Notes under the pieces: model-generated
The model's database searches: none
Seen by the model: only the letters and a program-made list of their open reading frames with translations
Told to the model about the DNA's origin: nothing
Program-made: the position numbers and the translations under genes
Assembly: GCF_003669035.1 (NCBI RefSeq)
Contig: NZ_CP033070.1
Location: 2,976,001 to 3,040,000 of the forward strand
DNA length: 64,000 bases
From: Chryseobacterium sp. 3008163
Lineage (GTDB): Bacteria; Bacteroidota; Bacteroidia; Flavobacteriales; Weeksellaceae
Reading direction: 5' to 3'
In this document: positions 17,187 to 26,729 of the stretch, piece by piece
Numbering within the stretch: position 1 is the stretch's first letter
Layout of the letters: the number at the start of each line of letters is the position of its first letter

Positions 17187-17360
17187 TCAAAATAATAATA
17201 GACGGAAAAGATTCTTCAATAGTTTTTTTGGTTTATAACGTGTTAAAGTATTCCCTTCAGTATTGTTAGAATTATAAGCCCATTCTAATGACGTACTTTC
17301 TTTCATGCTCTTCAGTATATAGTTGGGAATAGGCCGTAATTTATCTAATTTTTCTTCTTT
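17187..17360 (-). pseudogene. Fic family protein remnant (N-terminal fragment)
   Basis: A stop-free stretch of 57 codons on the minus strand reads LDKLRPIPNYILKSMKESTS, then LEWAYNSNNTEGNTLT. This resembles the helix preceding the Fic core in Fic AMPylation-family proteins, where YNSNxIEGNTLT is strongly conserved. It includes the inhibitory-helix pattern S-x-x-x-E-G (SNNTEG). After NTLT the similarity ends (RYKPKKLLKN...) and a stop follows. There is no start codon in frame and no HPFxxGNGR catalytic loop, and stops in all frames precede it. It looks like a decayed and truncated gene. Confidence 0.5.
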
Positions 17361-17497
17361 CTACTAAAGAACTCTTTCCAATTGTTTTTCTTAACAATAA
17401 TAGTGATGTTAAAATTCTTGCCGCTACATTCTGAAAATTTAAATTTTATTTGAATTTAAAGTAATGTCACTTGTTCTTTAATATTATTTTTCTGATG

Positions 17498-17516
17498 TCA
17501 TAATTCCGAATATTGA
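17498..17516. promoter_or_regulatory. Operator-like dyad, copy 1 (TCATAATTCCGAATATTGA)
   Basis: Inverted repeat TCAnnATTC-C-GAATnnTGA, 71 bases upstream of the first tandem C1q-like gene. A nearly identical 23-base sequence containing the same dyad lies at 21938-21960, upstream of the TPR-AraC gene. Presumed regulator-binding site. Confidence 0.5.
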
Positions 17517-17587
17517 TACATTATTCTTTTTTTTGAGTATAATAAAGATGTTATTTTGTCGCCTATTTTAGAAAACAAAAAACAATT

Positions 17588-18466
17588 ATGATGAATTTTA
17601 CTACAAATCTCAAAGCTAAGAAGTTTCGAAAATTTTACATTATAGGGCTTCTTTTTATTTCATTTACACTTTTAAAATCTCAAGTAGGGATTAATACTAT
17701 TTTCCCTACACATTCTCTTCAGGTTGATGGGCAAAAAGATAATACTTCCGTATCTCCTACCAATAATGAATTTGCCAATGATGTAGTTTTCACAACAACA
17801 GGAAAAATAGGGGTTGGTGTACTGAGTCCTGTTACACGTTTGGACACAAGATCTACAGTAAATACAGATAATTCTATAGGAATAGGGCAAACTACACAAA
17901 CGGCTGCAGAAGCAGAAGCAGGAGCGATGAGGTATAACTCTACAAATGGTGGTAAAATGCAATTTTCTGATGGAATTGTTTGGAATGATTTTATATCAAA
18001 TCCCAATAAAGCAACAGTGGTTGCAAGAATTCAGGCTCCCAATTTTACATATAAGTTTCCTTATCAAGTTGCCAAAACTGTCACCAATTGGGATGTAACT
18101 GCTGACTTAACTTTAAATTTTGATGGTACAACTGGTGTTTTTACTGCGCCCAGAACAGGTATCTATTTAGTTTCTTTTACATATAATTTGGTTTCTATAC
18201 CCATTGTTTCTCCTTATTTGGTAGAATCGCAATTTGTAGTAAACGGAAGCACTATTGCCAAAAAATGTTTGAGAGCGTATGGAGAAACTTCAACTGCTTC
18301 CCAAAATGGAGGTAATTGTATTTCAGCAATAAAACTTACTAAAGGTGATACTTTGGAAGCAAAGATTAATCAAAAAGTGTATAATGGTGACTTGAGTATG
18401 AGAAGCGGACCAACTAATATAGACAACGATTTTGGTTTTAATAACATTACAATAGTAGAACAATAA
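17588..18466 (+). CDS. Exported C1q-like protein, tandem copy 1
   Basis: 292-aa predicted secreted protein. A signal peptide (hydrophobic about 17-29) is followed directly by QVGINTxxPTHSLQVDG, a repeat-like motif common at the start of Bacteroidota surface proteins. It reads on into KDNTS...GKIGVGVLSPVTRLDxR, NSIGIGQTTQTAA and an AGAMRYN...SDGxxW segment. The C-terminal 130 residues have a beta pattern with FDGTTGVFTAPRTGIYLVSF (178-197), the signature of C1q/TNF-like jelly rolls. The first ATG is followed at once by a second; either could be used. It heads three paralogous genes 9 to 14 bases apart. Function unknown; adhesion or binding is a guess. Confidence 0.85.
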   Translation: MMNFTTNLKAKKFRKFYIIGLLFISFTLLKSQVGINTIFPTHSLQVDGQKDNTSVSPTNNEFANDVVFTTTGKIGVGVLSPVTRLDTRSTVNTDNSIGIGQTTQTAAEAEAGAMRYNSTNGGKMQFSDGIVWNDFISNPNKATVVARIQAPNFTYKFPYQVAKTVTNWDVTADLTLNFDGTTGVFTAPRTGIYLVSFTYNLVSIPIVSPYLVESQFVVNGSTIAKKCLRAYGETSTASQNGGNCISAIKLTKGDTLEAKINQKVYNGDLSMRSGPTNIDNDFGFNNITIVEQ

Positions 18467-18475
18467 AAAACACAA

Positions 18476-19294
18476 ATGAAAAAAATAATTTATTCTTTAC
18501 CAGTTCTGTTTTCAGCATTTTTTTATAGCCAAAATGTAGGAATCGGGATAAAATCTCCGGAAACAATTTTCCACATTGATGCAAAAAAGAATACAACTTC
18601 TACCAATGCAACAAGCTACTATGATGATGCCGGAATTACTGCTTCAGGAAAAATGGGAGTAGGAAATATATCTCCCGCAACAAGAGTAGATCTTAGGTCT
18701 GCGGAAAATAAAAATGCCATAGGAATTGGAGGTACCACACAAACGGCAATTGTAGCAAAAGCAGGAGCATTAAGATACAATGCCTCAACAAAAGATATGA
18801 GTTATTCGGATGGAACCAATTGGATTCAACTGCCATACAAAGCACCGAGCGATTTTGTACAGGCAGAAAATTCTTCAGGTCAAAGTTTTGCCAACAATAC
18901 GACCAATGTTGTAACAGGTTGGACAGAAAATGAAGATGTAAACTCCAGATTCGATCCAGCAACAGGAATTTTTACCGCATCTAAAAACGGAATTTATGTA
19001 GTCTCTTTCAACTTTACTTTTGCTTCAGGAACTATTGCAGATGATACTAAAATTGAAGCCATTGTGCAAACGAGCAATACTTCTACTACAACCAATCCTA
19101 TTTTTAAGTGTGTGAATTCATACCCTGGAAATACAGCGGGAACAGCCACAAATTTGGTTTCAGGAAGTTGTTCCGGGATTTTCAATCTGGTAACGGGAGA
19201 CACTATAAGACCCAGTGTTTTTCAAAATTTAGGAACTTCAAAATCTTTAAGTACAGATAAGACACTTACTTCGTTCAGTGTTTTTGGGCTTTAA
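18476..19294 (+). CDS. Exported C1q-like protein, tandem copy 2
   Basis: Paralogue of the upstream gene, 272 aa. The signal peptide ends near FYSQ, then comes NVGIGIKSPETIFHIDAKKNTTS, GKMGVGNISPATRVDLRS, AIGIGGTTQTAIVAKAGALRYN and YSDGTNW. The C1q-like signature RFDPATGIFTASKNGIYVVSF lies at about 158-178. Two Cys residues near the C-terminus (CVNSYPG, GSC) match Cys positions in the neighbours (CLRAYG...GGNC and CSNPFP...GSNC), suggesting a conserved disulfide. The 9-base gap to copy 1 indicates one operon. No T9SS sorting domain is seen, so export beyond the periplasm is unproven. Confidence 0.85.
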   Translation: MKKIIYSLPVLFSAFFYSQNVGIGIKSPETIFHIDAKKNTTSTNATSYYDDAGITASGKMGVGNISPATRVDLRSAENKNAIGIGGTTQTAIVAKAGALRYNASTKDMSYSDGTNWIQLPYKAPSDFVQAENSSGQSFANNTTNVVTGWTENEDVNSRFDPATGIFTASKNGIYVVSFNFTFASGTIADDTKIEAIVQTSNTSTTTNPIFKCVNSYPGNTAGTATNLVSGSCSGIFNLVTGDTIRPSVFQNLGTSKSLSTDKTLTSFSVFGL

Positions 19295-19308
19295 ATAAAA
19301 ATACAACA

Positions 19309-20210
19309 ATGAAAAAATAGTTTATATACCCTTTTTATCACTTACCGTTTCATTTATTTCAGGACAAACTTCCGGAGTTGGGATTAATACCACAAATCCA
19401 CAAGGAATTTTGCATATTGATGGTACAAAAGACAATCCTTCTACAGGAACCACTTTTTCTTCTACACAACAAGCAAACGACATAATTGTAGATTTTAACG
19501 GAAATATAGGAGCCGGGAAAATTGTCCCAACAACAAAACTCGATGTAAGAGGTACAGGAAATACAGATAACGCCATAGGTTTTGGAAATACAACATTATC
19601 TGCGAGTTCAGCCGGAGAAGGTGCCGTAAGATACAACAATGGTATAGAATATTCCAACGGAACAAGCTGGATTCCTTTTACAACAAGTGCAACACCAAAA
19701 CTGGTTATTATTGCAGCGAAAACAACAAGTAATGTGAAAAAAACACTTCCAACAAATATTAATACTTCAGGATTACAAAATTCTGGGAAAAATTATTTGG
19801 TTGATTGGACAGAAAAATTTGACAACAGCAATGCTTTTGACCCTGCAACCGGAATTTTTACTGCTCCTAAAACTGGAGTTTATGTTGCGAGTTATACTTT
19901 TGCTTTGGTTTCAGGTCCTATTAATCAAAGTGGAGCAACCAACCAAAAACAAATAGAAGCAATTTGGGAAATGTATGACAACACAGGATTATTATCACCT
20001 TTAAATATCATCAATCAGGTAAAATGTTCAAACCCTTTTCCGGCAATGGGAACAAATGTTGATGCAGGAAGTAACTGCACCGCATCATTTTATATGACTG
20101 CAGGACAAAGATTAATGCCTTATGTTTGGTTTAATTTATTTACTGGAGTAGGGACAAGAAATCTCAATGTTTCAGGAGGATATAACAATCTTACAATTGC
20201 AGAGCAATAG
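19309..20210 (+). CDS. Exported C1q-like protein, tandem copy 3 (frame broken at codon 4)
   Basis: Third paralogue. From the ATG at 19309 the frame stops at once (ATG AAA AAA TAG). One additional A in the run 19312-19317 gives MKKIVYIPFLSLTVSFISGQ, a proper signal peptide, joined without a gap to VGINTTNPQGILHIDG and the rest of the family pattern (GNIGAGKIVPTTKLDVRG, AIGFGNTTLSASSAGEGAVRYN, FDPATGIFTAPKTGVYVASY). Repaired length is 300 aa. The 14-base gap to copy 2 and the family pattern from the first residue onward argue that the break is a sequence error rather than decay. Confidence 0.8.
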
Positions 20211-20234
20211 CTAATTTGTTTTGGGTTTTTAATG

Positions 20235-20260
20235 AAGGCGTTCCTTTCTGAGCGCCTTTT
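20235..20260. terminator. Bidirectional terminator between convergent genes
   Basis: Stem AAGGCG (20235-20240) with CGCCTT (20253-20258), flanked by T-rich sequence on the right and A-rich sequence on the left, between the C1q-like operon and the convergent AraC gene. Confidence 0.55.
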
Positions 20261-21819
20261 ATTTTTGCCTGTTCAGTTCGTTGATGAATACAGACGGGGA
20301 TACACCCACAATTTGTTGAAATACTGCCGAAAATGCGCTATGAGAAGAGTAACCGGTAATTTCCGCAAGGTAACTTATTTTATATTTTGAAAACTCGGGG
20401 TCTGTTCTTAATTTTTCAATTAAATAATTGATTCTTAAATGATTAATATAACCGTTGAAATTCATGTTTTTATGCTTTTTTATGACAACTGACAAATATT
20501 TATTATTCACATTCATCTGGTCCGAAAGATGAGAAAGAGACATTGTTTTACTATTGAATTTTCCTTCATTTTCGAAGATTATCAACTCCTGTAAAATTTT
20601 TTCTTCTACTTCAGCAGAAATAGTAAAGGGTTCCGATTTTGCATGCAAATCCTTCTCAGTATCTTCTTTAAGAGAAATATTGGTATCTGTAAGTCCTTCT
20701 TTTTTTATTTTAGCAACGATTTCTGCATATTTTTTTTGTTGGGTTTTATATTTACGCCACAAAAAATAAAATAATGGCAACAGTAAAAGAATAAAGATAA
20801 TACCTATTTTCAGGAAATTATTTTTAGTATGTAAAAGTGATTTTGTCTCTTTTTTTCAAACTTCACTACATTATTGATGGCGGTTTTATTATTATTTTGA
20901 AGGCTGTCTTCAAATTTTAACTTAGTTAATTCATATTTTTCTGCATTTATCGTATCTTTTTTTTCCTGATAAGAAGTGGCTAAATTTTTTAAAATTTCTT
21001 TCTTTTTTTCAGAAAAACCATATTTTTCAACCAACTGAAGCGATTTTTGATAATAAAAAATAGCACTGTCATGTTTTTTTTGCTGGGCAAAAGAAAACCC
21101 AATATCGTGAAAAACGGCAGATTTCAGATAATTTTGAGTAGGAGAAAGCACAGACAGAGATTTATTAAAATACAAACCCGCCGAATCAAATTTCTTTTCT
21201 GAAACATAATTGTAACCCAAATTGGTATAAGCAGAGCTTAAAAGCTCATTTTTTCTTTTAGAATTGGTTATTTTTAAAAACTCTTTTATTGCTTTTTTAG
21301 AAAAGTATAATTTTTTCTGAATATCATTTTCATTGAATAAAATCAAAAAAGAATTATAAATCAACCCCCGAATTTCGTTAGATTCTTCGGTTTCCGAAGT
21401 GTTGATTATTTTCAGAGCTTGATTGAGGTTTTCTTGGGCATTTTCTAATAAGCCTAATTTAGCATTTTGAGCTCCAAGTATTCTTAATGCCAAAGCTTCA
21501 CCATCAGGATAATTATATTTTTGTGCATTTTTTTGTGCTTTTTGTGCGTAATCTATACATTTTTGGGCATCTGATTTTAGATAATAATTGTAAGATTTTA
21601 GATAATCACATTTTATTTCAATTTTCTCATTCTTTTCTTCAATCGCATTTTTCTGAATAAAATTAAGCAAGACCAAAGAACTATCTGGATCTTTGGAAGC
21701 CATTTCTCTCGCTTTTTCATATTCTTTTTCTAAATTTTTCGGGCTTTGACAAATTGAATTTTGCGAAAAAAAGAAAAAAAAGAGACCTAAAATTTTCAAG
21801 AAAAAGACCTTATTTTCAT
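20259..21819 (-). CDS. TPR-AraC membrane-bound transcriptional regulator (two single-base frame breaks)
   Basis: A regulator of about 520 aa after repair. From the N-terminus it has a signal or membrane segment, about 300 residues of TPR repeats (for example AYTNLGYNYVSEKKFDSAGLYFNKSL), and a membrane helix (KIGIIFILLLLPLFYFLW). A cytoplasmic linker and an AraC-type helix-turn-helix (SYLAEITGYSSHSAFSAVFQQIVGVSPSVF) follow. The frame breaks at a five-T run (20820-20824), where one base joins FYILK to NNFLKIGIIF. A second break probably lies at 21801-21805, since the frame otherwise begins at a TTG (21799) while one more base links it to ATG 21819 and a full signal peptide (MKIRSFFLKILGLFF). 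Likely senses an extracytoplasmic signal. It is convergent with the C1q-like genes and shares an upstream dyad with them. Confidence 0.8.
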
Positions 21820-21939
21820 ATTGTTGTGTATGATATAAATTTAGCGATAAACTATAATATAATTTAGAAATTCTGCGTATTTGTTATTGTAGAAGATGTT
21901 GGAAATCAGATTTTTAATAAAATAAAGAAAAACAGAATG

Positions 21940-21958
21940 TCATAATTCCGAATTTTGA
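21940..21958. promoter_or_regulatory. Operator-like dyad, copy 2 (TCATAATTCCGAATTTTGA)
   Basis: Second copy of the TCAnnATTC-C-GAATnnTGA dyad, 120 bases upstream of the TPR-AraC start. Over 23 bases (21938-21960 against 17496-17518) the two copies differ at one position. Confidence 0.5.
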
Positions 21959-21992
21959 TATTCTTATTAGAGCTTTAAAACTTGTTAGATTC

Positions 21993-22021
21993 AAAATAAA
22001 AGCGGAGAAAAAATCTCCGCT
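21993..22021 (-). terminator. Intrinsic terminator after aspS
   Basis: 8-bp GC-rich stem AGCGGAGA/TCTCCGCT (22001-22008 with 22014-22021), followed on the minus strand by TTTATTTTG. Confidence 0.8.
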
Positions 22022-22027
22022 CCTAAT

Positions 22028-23782
22028 TTATGCTTTTAAATTTAATTTCAGTTCCAGTTCATCGAGCTGCTCGTTTGCAATTGCGGCCGGAGCATCAATC
22101 ATCACATCTCGTCCTGAATTGTTTTTAGGGAATGCGATGTAATCTCTGATCACTTCATTTCCGTCAAGGATTGCTACCAAACGATCAAACCCGAAAGCCA
22201 GACCACCGTGAGGCGGAGCACCATATTTGAAGGCGTTCATTAAAAACCCGAACTGAGCTTCTGCTTCTTCTTTTGTAAATCCTAAAAGATCAAACATTCT
22301 TGATTGAAGATCTCTGTCGAAAATTCTGATAGAACCTCCACCGATTTCATTTCCGTTCAAAACCATGTCGTAAGCGTTAGCTCTTGCTTTTCCTGGATCA
22401 GTTTCCAATAAATGGATGTCCTCGGTTTTTGGAGAGGTGAAAGGGTGGTGCATTGCGTGGTAACGTCCGCTTTCTTCGTCAAATTCCAATAATGGGAAGT
22501 CAACAACCCAAAGTGGTGCGAATACGTCTCCTTTTCTTAATCCCAAACGGTTTCCAAGCTCCATTCTCAAGGCAGAAAGCTGAGTTCTTACTTTGTGTTC
22601 GTTTCCTGAAAGAATTAACATTAAATCGCCTTCTTTCGCTCCGAATTTTTCGATAATTTTCGATAAATCTTCTTCGTTGTAGAATTTATTTACAGAAGAA
22701 GTTTTCACACCGTCATTCTGGAATTTAGCCCAAACCATTCCTGAAGCCCCGATCTGTGGTCTTTTCACCCAATCAACCAATTCGTCGATTTGTTTTCTTG
22801 TGTAATCTGAACAGCCTTCAACATTAATTCCGACAACCAATTCTGCGTCGTCAAATATTTTGAAATCTTTTCCTTTTACTAATTCATTCAGCTCAACGAA
22901 TTCCATTCCGAAACGGATATCCGGTTTGTCGTTTCCGTATTTCTGCATCGCATCAGCAAATGTCATTCTTGGGAAAGTTCCGAATTCCTGACCTGTAATA
23001 TCTTTGATCAATGTTTTTGTCATTCCTTCAAACACGTTCATCACGTCTTCCTGCTCTACAAAAGCCATTTCACAATCGATTTGTGTAAATTCAGGCTGTC
23101 TGTCAGCTCTCAAATCCTCATCACGGAAACATTTCACTATCTGGAAATATTTATCCATTCCGCCAACCATCAACAATTGTTTGAAAGTCTGTGGAGATTG
23201 TGGTAATGCGTAAAATTGTCCCGGATTCATTCTGCTTGGTACAACGAAATCTCTCGCTCCTTCCGGAGTAGATTTGATTAAAACCGGAGTTTCAACCTCG
23301 ATAAATCCTTCGTCTGAAAGATAATTTCTCACTTTCTGCGCCATTTTGTGACGGAAAATCAATTTATCTCTTACCGGAGCTCTTCTGATATCCAGATAAC
23401 GGTATTTCATTCTTAATTCTTCACCACCGTCTGTTTCATCTTCAATGGTGAAAGGCGGAAGCTGAGATTCATTAAGAACTTCTAATTTTTCAACTAAAAT
23501 TTCAATTTCTCCAGTTGGAATATTGGGGTTTTTGCTTACTCTTTCGATTACTTTTCCTGTAACCTGAATTACAAATTCACGTCCCAGTTTTTTTGCATTT
23601 TCCATCAATTCTACTGAAGAACGGTCTTGGTCGAAAACCAACTGAGTAATTCCGTAACGATCTCGAAGATCTATCCAAATCATAAATCCTTTATCACGAA
23701 TGGTTTGTACCCATCCTGAAAGTGTAACTTCTTCATTAAGATTTTTGAGAGATAATTCTCCGTTTGTGTGCGATCGAAACAT
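22028..23782 (-). CDS. aspS: Aspartate--tRNA ligase
   Basis: Cytoplasmic class IIb aminoacyl-tRNA synthetase charging tRNA-Asp. An N-terminal OB anticodon-binding domain (about 1-110, with [21 protein letters not shown]) is followed by the catalytic core with motif 2 [18 protein letters not shown], the bacterial GAD insertion, [11 protein letters not shown], and motif 3 [12 protein letters not shown]. At 584 aa it has the normal bacterial length. The frame is intact. Transcription likely starts near 23868 from a well-formed promoter, leaving a leader of about 85 bases that contains a short direct repeat. Confidence 0.97.
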   Translation of the reverse strand: MFRSHTNGELSLKNLNEEVTLSGWVQTIRDKGFMIWIDLRDRYGITQLVFDQDRSSVELMENAKKLGREFVIQVTGKVIERVSKNPNIPTGEIEILVEKLEVLNESQLPPFTIEDETDGGEELRMKYRYLDIRRAPVRDKLIFRHKMAQKVRNYLSDEGFIEVETPVLIKSTPEGARDFVVPSRMNPGQFYALPQSPQTFKQLLMVGGMDKYFQIVKCFRDEDLRADRQPEFTQIDCEMAFVEQEDVMNVFEGMTKTLIKDITGQEFGTFPRMTFADAMQKYGNDKPDIRFGMEFVELNELVKGKDFKIFDDAELVVGINVEGCSDYTRKQIDELVDWVKRPQIGASGMVWAKFQNDGVKTSSVNKFYNEEDLSKIIEKFGAKEGDLMLILSGNEHKVRTQLSALRMELGNRLGLRKGDVFAPLWVVDFPLLEFDEESGRYHAMHHPFTSPKTEDIHLLETDPGKARANAYDMVLNGNEIGGGSIRIFDRDLQSRMFDLLGFTKEEAEAQFGFLMNAFKYGAPPHGGLAFGFDRLVAILDGNEVIRDYIAFPKNNSGRDVMIDAPAAIANEQLDELELKLNLKA

Positions 23783-23790
23783 ACTAATTT

Positions 23791-23825
23791 GTTTAAAGTT
23801 TTGAATGTATAGTTTAAAGTTTTGA
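23791..23825. repeat. Short direct repeat in the aspS leader
   Basis: GTTTAAAGTTTTGA occurs at 23791-23804 and again at 23812-23825 (21-base period), between the aspS promoter and its start codon. It may have arisen by slippage; no function is evident. Confidence 0.7.
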
Positions 23826-23872
23826 GTATCAGACCCAAATCAATCAACTAGGAAGTTTGAAATTTCCGTGTG

Positions 23873-23906
23873 CAAAGATAATATTTTTGCAGGGTTTATA
23901 AACAAA
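23873..23906 (-). promoter_or_regulatory. Promoter of aspS (TTTG, 22 bases, TATCTTTG)
   Basis: On the minus strand a -33 TTTG (23903-23906) and -7 TATCTTTG (23873-23880) are separated by 22 bases. The -33 element overlaps the preceding gene's terminator T run. Confidence 0.65.
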
Positions 23907-23928
23907 AAAACTCCCCGAAGGAAGTTTT
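23904..23928 (-). terminator. Intrinsic terminator after the ankyrin gene
   Basis: Stem AAAACTcCC/GGaAGTTTT with one mismatch (23907-23915, 23920-23928) and a T run on the minus strand. Confidence 0.6.
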
Positions 23929-23950
23929 AAATTATATAATTTGTACTGTA

Positions 23951-24385
23951 TTACAAAATCTTTGCAAGTTCTGGATGATTGTTTTTTATAGCAATATCCT
24001 TAGCCGTTTCTCCGTTAGAATTTTTAACAGATTTGCTTGCACCTTTTTTCAGTAGTGCTTTTGCCATATCTATTCTTCCGTAAGTCGCAGCAACTATCAA
24101 AGGAGTATTGTTGCCACATACTCTGTTGACATCTGTCGTGTTATTGATTAAAAAGGCAAAATTATTTTTTCTTTCATGTCTTACAGCAAGAGAAAGAAGG
24201 TCATAAGATCTGTCTTTGATGTTGAAACATTTATTGTATTCTTCTTGTGTAAATGCTGTTTTAAATCCCTGAAGATTATCAGTTTGGAAGATTTTCATTT
24301 GGTCTTTAGAGACTTGCTGAGCAAATAATCCGTTTGCGAAAATTGAGATTGCAAGAAGCAAAGTAGCCGATATAATCTTTTTCAT
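23951..24385 (-). CDS. Exported ankyrin repeat protein
   Basis: 144-aa protein with a signal peptide (about 1-22, ending near LFAQ). A short helical region precedes ankyrin repeats in the C-terminal half: NTPLIVAATYGRIDMAKALLKKGA is a full repeat, and GETAKDIAIKNNHPELAKIL is a final partial one. Probably periplasmic and binds another protein; the partner is unknown. It lies between aspS and the S41 peptidase, all on the minus strand, with its own terminator. Confidence 0.85.
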   Translation of the reverse strand: MKKIISATLLLAISIFANGLFAQQVSKDQMKIFQTDNLQGFKTAFTQEEYNKCFNIKDRSYDLLSLAVRHERKNNFAFLINNTTDVNRVCGNNTPLIVAATYGRIDMAKALLKKGASKSVKNSNGETAKDIAIKNNHPELAKIL

Positions 24386-24437
24386 AAAATTTATTTTTTC
24401 AATTAATATACAAATCTAAATATTTTTTTTGATACTT

Positions 24438-26617
24438 TTAATTATTAATCCAATTCATTGCTTTTTCCAAAACTTCGTCTTTGTTGTTTTTGATTCCGGC
24501 TATGGTAGGTTTTACTTCTACATCAGGAATAATTCCTATTCTTTGGGTTTCTTTTCCGTCGGGATAGTAAACTCCAATTCCACTAATCATCGTTGTAATA
24601 TTTCCAGGCAGAACAAAATCTGAAACATTACCGTCTGCTCCTGCTGTCTGTGAACCAAAAACTTTTGAACTTGGGGCCGTTCTGAATGCCATCGTATGAT
24701 ATTCCGCACTACTCTGAGTAGTTTCATTGATGAGTATGGCAATTTTTCCCTGGTAAGAGTTTTTACCGGATCCGGGAATTACCAAACTTTTTGTAAAAGT
24801 AAAAAGCCCAGGTTGAGTATTGTTTGTATTTGAAAACTTAACAAATTCTGTTGTCTCAGGTTTTAATAGTTTCCCCATTTTTACGGTAACGAAATCTGAT
24901 GGATAGCTTCTAAAATCAATCACCAAACCTTTTGTGTTTTTTATTTTTTCAAAAATCGCAGGAAGTTCATCAGCTTTTACACTTCCCATATAAAAATAAG
25001 CAACATTATTGTCGAGCATTTTGAAAAATTCTTTTTTCTCTCTTGTATATTTTAGCTCAGTACCGGTGTAGGTTTTAATTGTTTTTTCTTCTGTTTTCAC
25101 ATTTCTTGTCAACTTTATCTTAATGTTTTCGTTATTACTTCTCAATAAATTTCCAGCAACATCTCTCAATTGAGTAGGATAATTGGAACCTGGAATATAC
25201 TTGAGTAAATTATTTACAAAATCTTCCGTTTTTACACTATTAATTTCTGTAATGACATCGCCTTTCTGAATTCCGGCTTCTTTGGCAAAATTTTCATTAT
25301 AGAAATCATTGACGACAGCTTTGTTTTCTGCAAAAGTTAACTGTAGAGCGGTATATCTTGTCCCGAAAAAATGATGAATCCCTTTGTTGTAATTTGTGAT
25401 ATCTGCGTGTGTATCTCGTATTCTTGTGATTATTTCAAGGGAAGCTAAGGCGTATTCTGTTTCGTTTTTTGCGTTGATAAATTTGGGAATAAATTCCTTT
25501 AAAACATTTTTCCAATTTTCTTCAATGAGATTTTTATATGGAAAATAATACTGAATCATATTCCAATATCTATAAAGCGAAAGCAGGCGGAAACCTTCAT
25601 CAGGATAATTCATCTGTTGATAAGGATTTTCATTTTTAAAATCGGGATTCCCTACTTGCCTAAAAAAATCTACATAATAGTTTGCTTGTGGTCTTTTCGC
25701 TTCTTTTAATTTTAAAAGTTCTTCAGAAAGTTCTTTTGAAAAACCTGAATTAGTAATCCAGTTTAGATCGGGTTTAAATTTTACATTTTCCGGCTCAGAA
25801 TTTTTTGCAATTTGGTATTTGCCTAAATTTTTGATCCACTGTATAAGAATTTCGTCTCTTTTATTAAGTGAAACGCCTTTTGTCTTTTCGTATATTCTGA
25901 AAAGCTCATAATCCCAATTGTGATTTCCTTCTGCAACACTTGGATGATAGTATTTAAGATAGCCCCAAATGAGTCCAAGTTTTGTAAGGTAATCTACATT
26001 TTCTTTATCAAGATTTATATTTGAAATTTTTGAGCCAAGGTCAAACTCTTTGTCCAGATCAATTTTGGTTAATTTTTTTCGAAAATTTTAGCATCTTTAA
26101 TGTCTTTTCCGTCAATCGTGATTTTTAGATTGTCAACCCACATTTTTCCTGTACCAGAAAGTAAAGCACCAAAAACTATTTTCTTGGTATTTTCCGGAGA
26201 CATATCAAGCGTTACTTCATATTTTTTCCAATCATTTGTTCCTTTTAAATTTACTTTTTCCATGTTGTCAAAAGCAATCTCAGGATCTATTCTTAGCCAA
26301 AGACCGGCAAAACCGTCAGAAATATTTTCTGTTTTGATATAACCGGAGAGTGTGATTTTTTTCCCTGCATAATTTTCGGGAAGTGTATACATTAATGCTT
26401 TAAATCCTGAGTTTTCTGTTGTATGAAACAAAACCGAAGTTTTTCCTTCTTGTTTTTCTTTTGCATCTGCTGATATTTTTGCAATGCTGCCACCAAATGT
26501 TGTCCATTGAGAAGGGAGATCATTTTCAAAATTTTCAAAATTAAGATTTTCAATTTTCTGTTGTGCAAAAGAATTTAAACCTAACATTAATAAGGCTGAA
26601 ATTAAATATTTTTTCAT
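24438..26617 (-). CDS. S41 family peptidase with N-terminal carbohydrate-binding-like domain (frame broken near 26074)
   Basis: Exported protease of about 726 aa after repair. From MKKYLISALLMLGLNSFAQ (signal peptide, start 26617) it continues into a CBM-like beta domain (about 20-180, with WTTFGGSIAKISADAKEKQEGKTSVLFH). A helical region follows (WGYLKYYHPSVAEGNHNWDYEL), then a PDZ-like segment (EAGIQKGDVITEINS) and the C-terminal-processing-peptidase core with the nucleophile in ETTQSSAEY. A run of seven T at 26072-26078 is one short: adding a base joins FEKN to KLTKIDLDKEFDLG, and the frame is then open to the end. The bases 25614-26068 code for this protein although no ATG starts there. 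Targets unknown. Confidence 0.88.
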
Positions 26618-26729
26618 AATTGAAGATTTTATTTGAGTGAGTGTTTTTTTTTGAAAGTATAGTTTGTACAAGTTTTTAAGATACTTGTAGTTTTGAAAAT
26701 TAAATTTAAAAGTAAACTGTTAAAGAATT

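Larger units (their letters stand above)
17088..17587. other. 500-base gene-poor region with a gene fossil and an operator-like dyad
   Basis: No intact gene. It holds a Fic-like fragment on the minus strand (17187-17360) and a 19-bp dyad at 17498-17516 upstream of the tandem C1q-like genes. No clear TAnnTTTG box was found for the following gene. Confidence 0.6.
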
